64,000 bases of DNA from Plectrocnemia conspersa (lineage: Eukaryota; Arthropoda; Insecta; Trichoptera; Polycentropodidae). Numbering within the stretch: position 1 is the stretch's first letter; each line of letters opens with the position of its first letter. Below, piece by piece: positions 10,855-22,734 of the stretch. Below the pieces are notes generated by a model. It did no database searches, had not been told where the DNA came from, and saw only the letters and a program-made list of their open reading frames with translations. The position numbers and the translations under genes were made by a program. Location of the stretch: contig VTFK01000075.1 in the NCBI GenBank assembly GCA_009617715.1, forward strand, positions 1 through 64,000. Reading direction: 5' to 3'.

Positions 10855-11310
10855 AACTCAGTAGTGGGGATGTGGGAGGTCCAACCAGAAGTCATTCAGT
10901 CGACTATTTCAAATATTATGAAAAGGGAATAGCAACTCGTTTTGCCAAAGGTCTAATAACAATAATATAATACTCTATTAACTATCATTTTGAGAGTAAA
11001 TGACGCGCGATAGACAATGCGTATATCTGGCGTAAACACCCATATTGGTATCTACTCCTTGCAGTAACAACCTTCAAAAATTCTACCTCATAGTTATACT
11101 TATTCAATGCATGAATATAATTCGTTGGTTAAATAATCAAGCGATGCAATTGGCAAGCCAACATATGCATATGTGATACGGTAGAGCTGTCTCAAATCAA
11201 GAGTACAAAACAGTTTGTCGCATCGGCAGATGATCACACGACTCGAGAGAAGACGATTAAGCGATTCAAAACGAGACAATATGAGCTCAGGCATCCGAGG
11301 AAAACCGTGA
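10855..11310 (+). repeat. LTR-like repeat B, copy 2
   Basis: Direct-orientation partner of 8320-8820, about 2.5 kb away. The spacing would fit two LTRs flanking a short body, but the DNA between them shows no gag, protease, integrase or reverse transcriptase signal and contains a CpG island instead. I therefore prefer two independent solo copies or a non-autonomous element. Confidence 0.5.
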
Positions 11311-12185
11311 GAGACCCTAGCGGCTCGTCCAGCATATATCCAGCATTTATAACGTCTATTTTTGGAGCAAAGTCACACTTTTTCGGCATTAAAAACCGAA
11401 AAAAAAAAAATATAGTTTACATTTTAAATAGATCAAATAATTCGTAAAATGTTTTATTTATTCTATCAGCGTTCTTAATCTTACGCTACGCACTCGTAAT
11501 CTCGCGTGTTTGAGCTCAGTGATAAAGCACTTTAACCCAGTCAGCAAAGTAAAATTATTAGAAATTAGTCTTTTGTCCGATCCAAAATTACTGGCATTCA
11601 CATTGGATTAGTTTTGTATAGTTAAGAGTTAAGTAACATTGCAAACAAAATTTTCCTCACAGTAAGAAAGATTTTATCGTAGTTCTTGTTCTTTTTTATA
11701 CTGAAATAATCCTACGTTTTAATGTAAATTCAAGATTTACATTTAAGCCTTGTTAGCCTTTAACTATGCCTATGCAATTATAAAAGAAATAATATTTTTA
11801 TTTTCCAGCGTAAATCTTCAGTATATTTAGAAAAGCAAATATTTGTAAATAATCCTTAAAGTGTACTCATGCTTAAGAGCAATAACTGTGGCAAAATTAT
11901 AGAGATAGAAATAGGTATATATATATATATACGTATTTTTGTATAGATAAAAACAGGGGTTATTTATGAGATATCATGTTCCGTGTATAAGTAAAAAATC
12001 TTCACATTATATATAATATCATGTAATAGATTATTATAAACAATAATGAACGTACAAATTAATTGTAAAGGGACTTCTGGCCTATCTTGTATAATACAAC
12101 TAAAAACACAGAAAAAACTTCGCTCTAATATAAAAAATATTAGCTTTCTCTCGTCACTCCAAATATTTATTTGTAAAGTGTACGT
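11311..12185. other. AT-rich DNA with a TA microsatellite
   Basis: A (TA)n run lies at about 11916-11932. Nothing else is recognisable apart from a slightly CpG-richer patch at 11470-11530. Confidence 0.5.
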
Positions 12186-12189
12186 ATTT

Positions 12190-12550
12190 CACGAACAATA
12201 CGACATCATAATCCTCAACGGTCGCGTAAAACACGTTTTTAGAAAAAGTTTTCCGAGGTTCGGTTACTCGAAGAAAACACACCTGGGATTTCGGACACCT
12301 TTAATCCAAAGAGCGAATCAGGGTCATCTATTTTTCCCGATGGTAAAGCACTCGGCGGGGTCCGGTGATCGAATGGTTTCAACCTTCGTTTCACTTCTGT
12401 TTATTGTCTGCTATATTTATCGCGGGTAGTGCGAGGGTTGGGCGCAGAGCGAAATCAATTTTCACCCCCAAAAAAAAAACGAATTGGACTTTGGAAGTGA
12501 GAATGTTGAGCGCAAATTAAAATACGAAGTGAAAGAAAGGTCGACCGACA
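12190..12550. promoter_or_regulatory. CpG-rich island with an unassigned open frame
   Basis: Composition rises sharply around 12200-12460. A plus frame of 127 codons (12046-12429) ends in it. Its first half lies in AT-rich DNA, it has no domain I know, and its start has no special context. I regard the frame as a by-product of the island, but it is the second longest in the window and merits a protein search. Confidence 0.25.
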
Positions 12551-13050
12551 ACTTTTATTTTTTCAATATATACTAAGTTTTTTGACAGTAATGCAAATAA
12601 AAAATATTTACTACAATATGCGAAAGACCTTTTACATTTTCTGTCGGAACCGAAACCAAATCAAATATTGTATAATAAAATCGTAAATATTCATATTTTA
12701 TTAATATCAAACAATACATAGCAACTAAAAAACGAACAATCAGTTTATTTTTAACCTAAATAAAAAGTTTTTATTTATTTATATACAAAAACTTTTATCA
12801 TAGTACGGAAAGTATGTAGATAAAAATTGCTGTTAACTGTCATTCATATTCATTGAGTTAGACATTAAGTGTCTGTTTTCAACAAACTTGTATGTTTACA
12901 AACATCATAAAAACTGTTAAAATCATCATAATTTTTTATAGCTTATGTTTAGATTGGCCGAGCTTATTTTCTTTAGAAAAATGAAGTAAAATTAAGTTTA
13001 GTTGGTTTACATTTTACTATTTGTTATATTGAATCAAAATTTTTACACGT
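12551..13050. other. AT-rich DNA, nothing recognised
   Basis: Only A/T-rich sequence without repeats or coding signal. Confidence 0.5.
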
Positions 13051-13054
13051 ATCT

Positions 13055-13310
13055 ACGCGGTGGAAAATTCAAAATGCGACAACACGACCATATAACGGAA
13101 ATAGATTGAACAAACCCCTTTGGGCGATGCCAATCAGTGCCCATTAAGGGCGAAACCAGCTTATGATGTGGATTATCTACCCTTGTCTCGTTGGCATAAG
13201 AGGGGTTTTGGTGTTTTCACTCTAGCGATGAAAAAAGGTGACCGTACCGTACTAATTAAAATGTACTTTGTTTCGAAATCTGTAGTTCAGGTTATAGGAT
13301 AAGCTGTTGA
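13055..13310. promoter_or_regulatory. CpG-richer island, candidate regulatory DNA
   Basis: This stretch of about 250 bases is clearly less AT-rich than its flanks. It holds a 60-codon plus frame (ATG-less, 13120-13302) that starts GDANQCPLRAKPAYDVDY and matches no family I know. Either non-coding regulatory DNA or a piece of an unrecognised exon is possible; the former is more likely. Confidence 0.25.
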
Positions 13311-14490
13311 TGCGTGTAATTTTATAAACAATATAATCTCATGTAACTGTTTGTTTCTTTAGCAACGACAACGCTTTTGTTTTTCTTATATTTTTTTTAT
13401 ATTTGAATAATAAAATAAAACATATAAGCTTAGAACAAACCACGTCTATTTAATTAAAACTAGACGAGCAGATGCTAGTTGTTGTATAATATGAAGCGTG
13501 TTGAATAATAAAAACGAGCACAACAAGGTGTCGTTTTTATTTTATTTCTTAATAATGTTTTTTATGCCTTAGTGAGTTAATTATCTCAAAACGTGCTTTT
13601 ATTGAAACAGCCTTATATAGCGTGTTTAAATTAAAATTTAATAGATTACAAATTTGTATATATTTAAAATGTTTTTAATACACAAATTTAAAAGTAGTCG
13701 GAAAATACTATTTTGTTACGAAAACATGTATAATAAGCATGTATTATACAAAAGCTCTAAAATAACAGAAAATGCAAATATTAATTAATTTTGTATAAGG
13801 TAAACTACATATTTTCGCCATTAAGTAATATTGAAGTACACTGTGAGTGAAACTTTATAATCTAGGTTGTCAAAGTTCCGATTTCAAAGCAAAAGATACT
13901 CGAAAGTTTAGGTTTACACGTGGTTCACGAGGGAATATTAAACATCTTTTAAGTTTGAAATTATACAAAATTAATCAATTTTATTTTAATTAAGTGTAAT
14001 AAAAATATTTATATTTTCAACTTATTCAGGAAATAAAATACAAGACATATTCTAAGAAGCAAAGATGCAGCTCGTAGAAATAGAAGCAAATTTTTTTAAC
14101 TTGATCGGAAACTCTGCCGCTTTGCCAGGGTCCGCGTGACGTTACAAAAACATCAGACAGTGTGTGTTTAAAGGCAAAGTTAAAATTGTAATTGTGTAAA
14201 TTAAAAATTATTTTATTTAATTTTTTTTAGACCATGTTGCAACTAATACTTAAAATAAAAAATGTTTTTGTTAATAAACTATATAAGATGTATAGTTTTT
14301 GGTATCATATTTTAAAACAATTTTGTCTAACAGGAACAACTTGAATTTAAAATTTTATTTATTTGCAACTTTGACTTAAATTAGTGTATACACTAAATAT
14401 TGTTTGCCAGCACGCCAAACATACTTCTAGAATTAGGATTAAACCACGTATTACTAAAAATCTATCCCGAAAATATATTTTAAAATATGT
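13311..14490. other. AT-rich DNA, nothing recognised
   Basis: No gene, RNA gene or repeat was identified. A modest CpG patch lies near 14100-14160. Confidence 0.5.
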
Positions 14491-14494
14491 CATT

Positions 14495-14880
14495 TCAGTA
14501 CAAGCATATCAAAATACATTTTCACCAGTATATATATATATATATTTTTACCAGTGAAAATATAAATTATCTGGCAGGTGCCAGTAAAATTATATGATTT
14601 TACCTTTTCTATATGTATTTATAAATGTATGTATATTTATTTACATTTATTTTTGATAAAGTTATATTTTCAATAGTAAATTCCAAATACATTTTCACCA
14701 GTAGATATATATTTCTACTAGCGAAAATATAATTTAACTGATAGGCGCTAATATGCTGCTCTAGAATGTCTATGAAACTTAATTTGACAGTTGCGAAACG
14801 TCCATTTGCTGTTCAAACCCAAACCTAACCAAATGAAAGTTCTAAAACTAATTATAGTCTTAGAACTTTTAATAGGATAA
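14495..14880 (+). mobile_element. Palindromic repeat family D, copy 1
   Basis: Two clusters of the module TTTTCACCAGTA / TACTAGCGAAAAT (14515-14560 and 14692-14730) flank a (TA)n tract. They are followed by a unique body containing GCTGCTCTAGAATGTCTATG, TTTGACAGTTGCGAAACGTC and CAAACCCAAACCTAACC, ending in a small hairpin with GTTCTAA / TTAGAAC arms (14838-14868). The body recurs, whole or in part, near 30.5, 30.9 and 52.0 kb in both orientations. No coding capacity is seen. This is probably a non-autonomous foldback DNA transposon. Confidence 0.55.
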
Positions 14881-15011
14881 ACACAATCAACACCTACAAG
14901 TAAGCAGTTAAACATCAGAGTGAAATTAGCCTATAAATTATTTTAAATCTATTTTAATAAGTTTATACTATTAATACAGCTTACAATATATTACACTATA
15001 TATTTTAAGTA

Positions 15012-15048
15012 TGGCGAGATGGGAAAAATCTAATCTGTGATGATCGGT
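15012..15048 (+). repeat. Family E hairpin repeat, half copy
   Basis: Contains the right half GGGAAAAATCTAATCTGTGATGATCGG of the small hairpin repeat found complete at 16273-16335. Confidence 0.4.
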
Positions 15049-15839
15049 CAAAATTAAAATGAAATAATAATCATTAATTTCTATCTCCCAGAAACGATAA
15101 AAAAACATTAGTTTATATGCGATTTTAACCCAAGTTAGGTACTTTTAACAGAATATACCACTGGACTACCGTGTAATTATTATTAATCAGAATAAAGACG
15201 CCGCAAAAAAATGCTGAAATATTGATGGTTATGAAATTAAAAATAAGTCGAGCCTTTCTGAATTTGTATACTTGTTATGTTATATTATTATTCCATTTTT
15301 TTAATATCTGCGTAGACTTTCCGTGAAAAGAATTTCTTAATATCTGCGTAGACTTTCCGTGGTAGCAATTAAAAAAAACTTTAAAATATTTTTTCAAAAG
15401 CTTTTGAAGTGACTCAAAAAATACTATAAATATTATTTGTCATTTTTAAAATTAAGCTTTCACAAAACGATGGATAAGAACACTTGTGCGATTGACGTTC
15501 AATTAGTCTTCGCTAACATTCGTCTAGCAGTTTAAAATATGTCACATCATCAACTACTCGACAGTCACAATGGCAAAGAACAAAGACCAGAGCTATGCAA
15601 ATAAATTGTTTTAATATGTGCTTAACGACTAATGAACTTTATGAATAATGTTAAGAAATGTCCTTTATGAAACGGTTTAAAAAATATTAGTCTTTTTGTT
15701 GGGTGTTGAACAGTCGTAAGACTTTTGACATTGAAATCAGAAAATTCCTTCTTAGACTCAACAAATGTATTAAGGTTGATGATAACTATGTTAAAAAATA
15801 AATAAAGGGGTGTTCTAAATGTTTTATAAGACGTTTATT
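15049..15839. other. AT-rich DNA with one short direct repeat
   Basis: Apart from the 25-base direct repeat at 15301-15361 and a slightly CpG-richer stretch near 15490-15590, nothing is recognisable. Confidence 0.45.
15301..15361. repeat. Exact 25-base direct repeat, period 36
   Basis: The 25 bases 15301-15325, which begin TTAATATCTGCGTAGACTTT, recur without change at 15337-15361, separated by 11 bases. Exact identity in otherwise decaying DNA suggests a recent local duplication. Confidence 0.8.
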
Positions 15840-15844
15840 TAAAA

Positions 15845-16140
15845 AATAATTAATTTGCGTCCACTGTTTGGGAAGTTAATCAAGCGCCATATTGACCTAC
15901 AAGCGTCGCCGCCTAACGGAATAACTTCCAAATACAAACAGTTCGGTATTGACGTATCTTTGTTTATGGGACTGTTGCATAAATTGCGAATTCAATCAAT
16001 TAGTAATGAATTATATTCTGACAGCTGCAGAAAATTCATAAGTGTAATGGGACACATTACTCATATAACATTAAAAAATACACCGCACTAAGAATATGCT
16101 ATAAGTAAAAGAGTTCCACAAAAGACATTCGGCAACCAGA
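15845..16140. promoter_or_regulatory. Weak island with a chance 78-codon frame
   Basis: Moderately balanced composition from about 15850 to 15990. The frame 15855-16091 has no known domain. GGGGTGTTCTAAATG just upstream (15808) looks a little like a Tc1/mariner terminus, but no partner terminus was found. Confidence 0.2.
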
Positions 16141-16272
16141 GAAACCTTAAGCAGTGGTTCAGTTTAGCGATAAATTTTTTTTTATAATATAAGATGTTCT
16201 CTATTAGCTGAAGTAGCTCGTTTTAACCATTTTTTTTATGACTAATATTTACGATCTAGCTCTATTTTAATT

Positions 16273-16335
16273 AATCATCACGATATTCGTTCGTGAGATT
16301 AGAAAAATCTGAGTACACCTAATCTGTGATGATCG
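16273..16335. repeat. Family E small hairpin repeat, copy 1
   Basis: ATCATCAC ... GAGATTAG on the left and CTAATCTGTGATGAT on the right form an interrupted stem about 60 bases long. The same arrangement occurs at 26484-26555, and a right half at 15012-15048. A short, non-coding, palindromic repeat like this may be a tiny MITE or the end of a larger one. Confidence 0.5.
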
Positions 16336-17575
16336 TTCGGCATTACAATTATAGTTCTCAAATATTCATAGTTTTCAACTATTCGAATATTAAATAAAAC
16401 ATGAATAAAGTATTTTTATATTTAAAGTACTCGAATATATTTGCAATTTTTTTCTTGGTTTTTACCGATATTAATTTATGTAACCAATTAGTGCAAAAAA
16501 TTAATTAATTTTCCAAAAAATAATATTTAATTAAAAAATAAATATTGCTTCGTATTAATTATTTTAAATAATCATTAATTACCTTGATCAACTTTAAGCT
16601 TTTTGAATTTTATAAAATATGCATAGCACAAAGCTGTGCGAATTACTGTGAGGGCGTCAAAAGGATGCTTAATTTATTATTTTACATACTTTATGATCAG
16701 GTACCTCATTTCAGTTTTTTTAGGGTGTGGGAAAACTCAGCCGATTTGTAAATTTATATATAAAATTACAACCTCATGTTAAAAATCGACATATTTATAT
16801 TGCTCAGGTTCTATATCCTCAATGTTGCTACATTTAAAAAAAATGCAGAGCAGACGAAAATTGCTTTCAGTAAAATCATATATGTTTTAGTTCAATGTTT
16901 AGTTTTTGACAGATAATTCTATTATTTAATTCAAAGAAAATTCTTGTATTTTCAGTGTATGTTGTTTACATAAAATAATGAGACGCAGTGAATTTTATTT
17001 TAACTCAAATACGATTTTTTTGCGAAGTATCTCATTATTTTAACAAATGACACACATGTTCATAGCAAAATTTATGATAAGCAAATGTACCTTCAAAATG
17101 ACGTCACTGTGTCTTAAAATGAATAAATAATAAAATTTATCGTGTACTTATACAGTAACGAAAATTAGGAAAATATTATGCACGTCTTCCAATATCAGTA
17201 TCACATTCTAATCGTAATGACTAATTCTAATGGCTAAGTCATATTGAATTTCGGCAAAACAATTGTTTAAATTCTACATGTGAACAAAACACATTTATTT
17301 TTCAATTAAATAAAGGTTACGTATTTAAACAAATACAAATAGCTTATAACTTCAAAAAAAATTACGACTCACACCTGTTTTTGAGATTATCATTAGATGA
17401 GCTTTTCCAACATTTTATTTCTTTCAATGAATGAATTCTGCGAATTTGGTCATAGTAAACACGCCATTAACATTATATTGAAAAGTGTTTCTTGAAAGAA
17501 TTTAAAAACATTTTTGTTGTTGAGAAGGAGCTTCTCATTGTCTCGCTTTACGAAAAAAAATAGAGGGGCATATAA
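16336..17575. other. AT-rich DNA, nothing recognised
   Basis: No coding or RNA signal and no repeat recognised. Confidence 0.5.
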
Positions 17576-17579
17576 TAAT

Positions 17580-17770
17580 AAAGAATGAACCATTCCTGTC
17601 GTAGGTTTTACCGAGAGTGCATATTCGCTAATGGCTGGCCAGACACGCGCGGATTTGTCCGTCACGGATGTCTGGCGGACATACCCGATCGTGTGTGGTG
17701 GGAAAAGTCAGATTTGTTTGTCCGGTGTCTTTCCACTGTCCGTGCTCAAAACGAAAGACAAAAAAATAAT
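17580..17770. promoter_or_regulatory. CpG-rich island
   Basis: A sharply bounded block, with GGCCAGACACGCGCGG and TCCGTCACGGATGTC among its CpG-rich parts. A 64-codon plus frame (17585-17779) spans it almost exactly, starts with ATG and lacks any known domain. It has imperfect inverted repeats (GTCCGTCACGGAT, GTCTGGCGGAC), so it could also be a piece of a GC-rich transposon. Confidence 0.3.
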
Positions 17771-17830
17771 AATATATGATAACAAAAAAACGTTAAATCC
17801 GTATTTTTAACATGTAACAAAAATTACTTT

Positions 17831-17903
17831 GCCATTGTCTCATTGTTAATGACTATGACCAAAAATGATTATTCATTAACAATGAGACAAATAACATAAT
17901 GGC
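17831..17903. ncRNA. Hairpin with perfect 18-bp stem, pre-miRNA size
   Basis: TTGTCTCATTGTTAATGA at 17835-17852 is exactly complementary to 17873-17890, with a 20-base loop. A lower stem of GCCAT (17831-17835) and ATGGC (17899-17903) could pair after an 8-base bulge, if one base is shared. The total length of 73 bases fits a microRNA precursor or a very young short palindrome. It lies 30 bases before an LTR-like copy, which favours transposon-related origin. Confidence 0.35.
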
Positions 17904-17929
17904 GCAAAAAATAAAAAGGATTTGAGGAC

Positions 17930-18490
17930 TGCGCAACACGAGTCGTTAAGGGAAGTCCCTTTGTGACGAAAAGGTCATGGATATTATAAATCACTACATC
18001 CATGACCGTTTCCGAAAAATGCGAAAGACCTTGGACGAGCAAAATGACGCTTTCTAAAGGGGCATAGACGATTTTTCCGTTCTACGAAGCGACCGCAGCG
18101 ATTGGCTGGAATATCACTGCACATATGCTATTGGCCAGCAAGCCTATAACCCCTAGACCTTGAGGGTATAAGCCTGGACTCCGATGAGGAGAAAACAGTC
18201 CGAAACAGCCAGAGAGGCAGACGATCAGAGACAGTGAGGAGACCACAAGCAGCTATCTGAAGAAACCAGCAGAAGCGTCCTCACAGACAGACCTGAAGAT
18301 CACAACAGGAACTTCCGAACGACCAGCCGCATGAAGAATTACCTCCTGACATTCGCCACACGCAGCCACAGGAGCCCTGAGGATCATCCACGGGCTTTTG
18401 GATAAACGTTCATACACTAATAAAAAGTCTAACTAGATGCATACCAGTCTCATTGGCTGCGAGGGAAACCACCCCTAGGGCCTAACCTTC
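17930..18490 (+). repeat. LTR-like repeat, family A copy 3, divergent
   Basis: It shares the plan of family A: AAATGACGCTTTCTAAAGG, TTCTACGAAGCGACCGCAGCGATTGGCTGG, a purine/AGA-rich GC-balanced middle, AATAAAAAGTCTAACTAGATG and TCTCATTGGCTGCGAG, ending near CACCCCTAGGGCC (compare CACCCCTAGGATTCC at the end of copy 5). It is more GC-rich and probably a separate subfamily. Confidence 0.5.
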
Positions 18491-21400
18491 TAAAATTTCA
18501 AAACCCTAAAACATTTTTAGTTGAAAATTCATTAAAAGAATTATTTTAAATTGCTCAAACTAAACGATAGAGAAATACTGCAAATATAACAATATTTTTT
18601 ACAACTTGATAATTCACGTATTAAAGTCATCGTGAAATTTAAAATATATGATTATCCTTTATTGACCTAACGCTCTAGAGAGATATTTTAATATTGTACT
18701 GAAATAAAAACATTCATAACAAAGTATTTTGTTATTCATGTTTTTATTTCAGTACAAGGTTTTTATAACCGAAGGATCCAAAACTTTCCCGAACTACGGA
18801 TAAAAATCGCATCTATTGACGGAGCAGCATGATATTGGTAAAATAAATTTGTTTTTCAAAAAATGATTTTCATTTACAAAAACGAACTTTTTTCTGGTTA
18901 CCCACTCCTATTTTAATCTGGTGAATTCCACAGGGGCCATTTCATTATATTTCCTTACATTGTGTATTTTCATAGCCATTGAGAAATAAATAATAATAAG
19001 ACCACTCCATAGAAATTTTACGTCAATAATTAGATTATTTAAATAAAAAAGTTTATATAAGTAACCCCTAACAAATGTTTTTTCATATGAAATGTCTCGG
19101 TAAGTAAAAAAATATTAAAATACTAAATTTAATAAGTATTTCCTTGAATAACAAATTCATCAGATACGCGCCGGTAATACAAAGCCTTAATGAAGCAGAA
19201 TATTTATAGGTACTATTTAATTACCATAATATCCCATATAGTATATCGCAAAAGGAATAATGTATCTAAATTAAGATCGTATTAAGTTCTCGCTAGACTC
19301 ATATATATTAATATATTATTAATGACAAAATTTGTATACAGCGCGAAAACACGACATTAATACTAATACACGTGTACGCCAATTTCATGAATATTAATGT
19401 TGTAATTAAAACAAATCATTATTATGTTTCATTATAAATTTAACTAACCTTTAATAATATAAATTTGACCAATCCTTGTATGTATGTAGATAGCAATGTG
19501 AAACTCACCTGAAACGATAAATAAATAAAATTTGATAAATATAATATAATCATTTAATATAAATATTTCTTTTAAACAAAAAGATAAGCAGCATTAATAC
19601 ATAAAACGATTTACGCAATACATAATTCATGAAAAAATGGCAAAATATTCAGTACTAATTTGAAGTCGGTTCAACGAAAAATCCAACATGGCCGGATTCT
19701 CATTTGAGAAGGCTTCATCTTAAAATAACACGCCGAAAAATTTCAGCTCGCTAGCTCATCCTATGAATAATAGATATGAATTTTACGAGCATCGCTGAAA
19801 CTGTCTAATGTAAATTTCAGTAATTTTACAGATTCAGCGATTCTTGTGTGTGCGTTAATGATAAAAATATTAAAGAGAATATTGTGATTCTCGTTAATAA
19901 AAACTATAATATTTATTTAAATCAGACGTTTAAAACTAAAAGTTAAGTGATTTACACTAAATGTTGTATGTCAGAAATAAGCTAAAATAGCGCTATGTAT
20001 ACTCTTACAAATTAACATAAACATATTACATTTCCAGAAAACATGTGTTAAATTATATAATTAGCATCTTGTCATAAAAGTATATTATGTTCACATTTTT
20101 CTTAGTTATTATGTTTAGGTTATCAACTTCCAAAAGTTAGATGACACCGATTCCCAAAATGATACCTAACAGTAACTTTATAATTAGCATAAAAAGCAAG
20201 AGACCTGTTTGCTAGAGCATTAAAAACTCTCATACGGTGAGCGCTGGCGTCATGAAATTTGCACAAATTATTATATCAGGACTTTCTAGGGCAACGAAAT
20301 TATTTTTAGCTTGTGTAAATATGTATGATCAAACATATTTTTTAATTAGAAAGGCCGTTTACAAACAAACCCTTGGGAGAAATCACCACATTCGAAAAAC
20401 CAAGAACCAAACGTAAACAATGGCCACCAGAGACTCAAACATCATAAATACTAATCACCGACGATCTTTCGCTCGGTTATCAGAAGATATTTTTACGTAG
20501 CATTATAATGTGAGAATTTAGTAATTTTTCTGTATGACAATATAACATAGCTTTATTTTAATTAAAACTAATTATATATAATATTTGCGTCACAACAGAA
20601 AAAATGTTTTGCTCAACAATTTTATTTTGCGGACTACTACTTTTTAATTGACCTGAATTATTCCGAATTCGACACCGCCATCCGACACTGACACCTGAAT
20701 TACGTATATTAAAAATATCATGTTGGCGTCTAACTGGTTAATAAAATCAAACCCCTCGACACACTACTTAAAAAAAATTAAGTATTATATGTAAATAAAA
20801 AATACATACTATAGTGTTATTTAATAAAAAAAATGACCGTATACATACATAATGAAATATTACTTAAACGTAATAACCAAGCTTCTAAAATAAACTTGCT
20901 TATATATTCATATCGTCCGTTTTCATAGGAAAAAATACATAATAGTCTATTACTGACCCATATTATAATAGTTTAAACACCAATAAGATATATGAGGTGT
21001 TTCGTGAAAATGCCAGTTTGAATTAAAATCAGCTTAAACCATTTGTAGAACTTTCCTCTGAGATTATAGGGAAATCTTTCAGTGTCTAGCTTTCAATAAA
21101 ATGTTACAACATCGAATTTATCAACGCTTAACGGTAAACGATTTGCCGATACTTATCTCCACAACAAATCTAGATAATGTAAAAATAATTATTCTAAATT
21201 AATGAAAATATGAGATTAATCGACTTGATGATTAATAATCAATTTACTTAAACAAAATCTTTTATTTGAGAATTTTTTATTACTTTTGTAAGTGTCACAT
21301 ATTGGTGGAAATTTAACTATATTCGCGATCAATATGGCTTTGACATTTGATCTATATTAAATAAATATAAATTATTAGAAACAACCAAAGTCATTAGATT
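18491..21400. other. AT-rich DNA, few features
   Basis: Other than the hairpin at 18694-18757, I see no gene, RNA gene or firm repeat. Patches with somewhat more CpG occur near 20365-20480 and 20640-20700. Long A/T runs dominate. Confidence 0.45.
18694..18757. ncRNA. Hairpin with 30-base arms and four-base loop
   Basis: Arms 18694-18723 and 18728-18757 pair except for two adjacent central positions. The outer 20 bases, starting TTGTACTGAAATAAAAAC, are exactly complementary. The loop is only 18724-18727. Such a tight, nearly perfect palindrome is more typical of a young DNA foldback than of a classical microRNA, but a transcribed copy would make a strong dsRNA. Confidence 0.4.
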
Positions 21401-21429
21401 ACATTGCATATAATAATTTATAATAGTTG

Positions 21430-21780
21430 TACTACGATTTGAGAACCACTTGCAGGTGGGACCGCTTTGAGTAACGACATCCCGCAGAGATTAATTAGTT
21501 CGTGATGACTACTACAAAATCAAGAGACGGTAAGATATTATAGTTGCCGAGTACTACCGTGTCGTGGTTAATTAAATTTGGCTTCGGTTATATTCAGAAA
21601 CGATTCACAAATATTTGATTAACGCGAACCGAAAAAAAACCAAAGCGATAACGCTACGATTCGATAACCGGGCGGGTGTAATTCAATTTCAACATTTTAA
21701 CTGCAGCTACTGACCGTGCGGTTAACCGCAAAGTGATTGCGAACCACTAAATGGTTCAAATAATAAAAATCAGCGTTTTG
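21430..21780. promoter_or_regulatory. CpG-richer island, candidate regulatory DNA
   Basis: Balanced composition, with TTAATTA/TAATTAA homeodomain-type cores (21493, 21569) beside CGATAACGCTACGATTCGAT and GTGCGGTTAACCGCA. No open frame of note. Candidate enhancer by composition only. Confidence 0.3.
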
Positions 21781-21924
21781 TTGTACTTGTATAAACCATG
21801 AATATATTTCGTTACAATTTCATAATTAAAATTATGTTTAGTTTTTAACTCGATACACGTTATAGTATATAATGATATATTGCGGGGAACTTTCCACTAT
21901 TGTCTAACACTGTAAAGGATGGGA

Positions 21925-22260
21925 CTACACAAATGCCCTCGTTACGACTAGAAAAAAGGGTTTCACATAAATAATACGCAAGTGTTCTACGATGCATTGG
22001 CAGAATATTTATTTGTTGTGAAACGGTCACGGGAAACAGTGTATCACCACAAAAAGCACCGTATGGCTAAAATATTTCCGTTGCACAATAAGCAAATGTC
22101 ACTTTCTAAAGGCGTATACATATTTCGTTGCTCTAAGAAGCAAGTCCAACGATTGTCTGGATGATTGCTGCATTATTGTGATATTCGTCAGCAAGCTTTG
22201 CAATCCTAGATACTTGAGACTGATTTTAATGAAAAGAAGACAGACACTCGAAGAATATAT
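21925..22260 (+). repeat. LTR-like repeat, family A copy 4, right-truncated
   Basis: CCCTCGTTACGAC, TTGTTGTGAAACGGTCACGG, TCACTTTCTAAAGGCGTATA and GTCAGCAAGCTTTGCAATCC match copies 1, 2 and 5. The similarity fades after AGACAGACACTCGAAGA, so the AATAAA-bearing end is missing. Confidence 0.55.
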
Positions 22261-22730
22261 TAGTGAAAAAATTAAAATATAAACAATAAAAAAGTCACGA
22301 TAAAAATATCAACACAAGGAAATTACTTTTAAATTACCATTATTAAAACATCCTTCGAATTAAAAAACTATATATGTAATTGAATTGTCAACTGTTTCAT
22401 CGATATAACTGATTAATTTTGTAATGAATGGTTGCATTGTAAAAATAGTCTTAATGTACGAGCTAACTCATGGCAACTCAAAGGTGTCGGCTGGGCTAGA
22501 AAAAATCTAACGATTGAAGTGGAAAGCTTGCTTGGTTGATTTTACTCAATAATTCGATGATATTGACTTTAAGGTTTGGGCGCAAGGTTTGATCTCTAAT
22601 TAAGTCAAAAGATAATTAGGGAGTATTTTTTCTAAAGCCGCGTCGCAAAAAATGAGAAATGATTTTTTAATCTGGACTCTTCCCCCACCTGTTGTGTTAC
22701 AACATGATAAATCAGTACCAACAAGTCAAT
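22261..22730. other. AT-rich DNA, nothing recognised
   Basis: No gene or repeat is recognisable. Confidence 0.45.
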
Positions 22731-22734
22731 GAGA

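Noticed and set aside
8320..11310. A complete LTR retrotransposon between the two B repeats
   Set aside because: No gag, protease, reverse transcriptase or integrase pattern is readable in the 2 kb between them, and a CpG island lies there instead.
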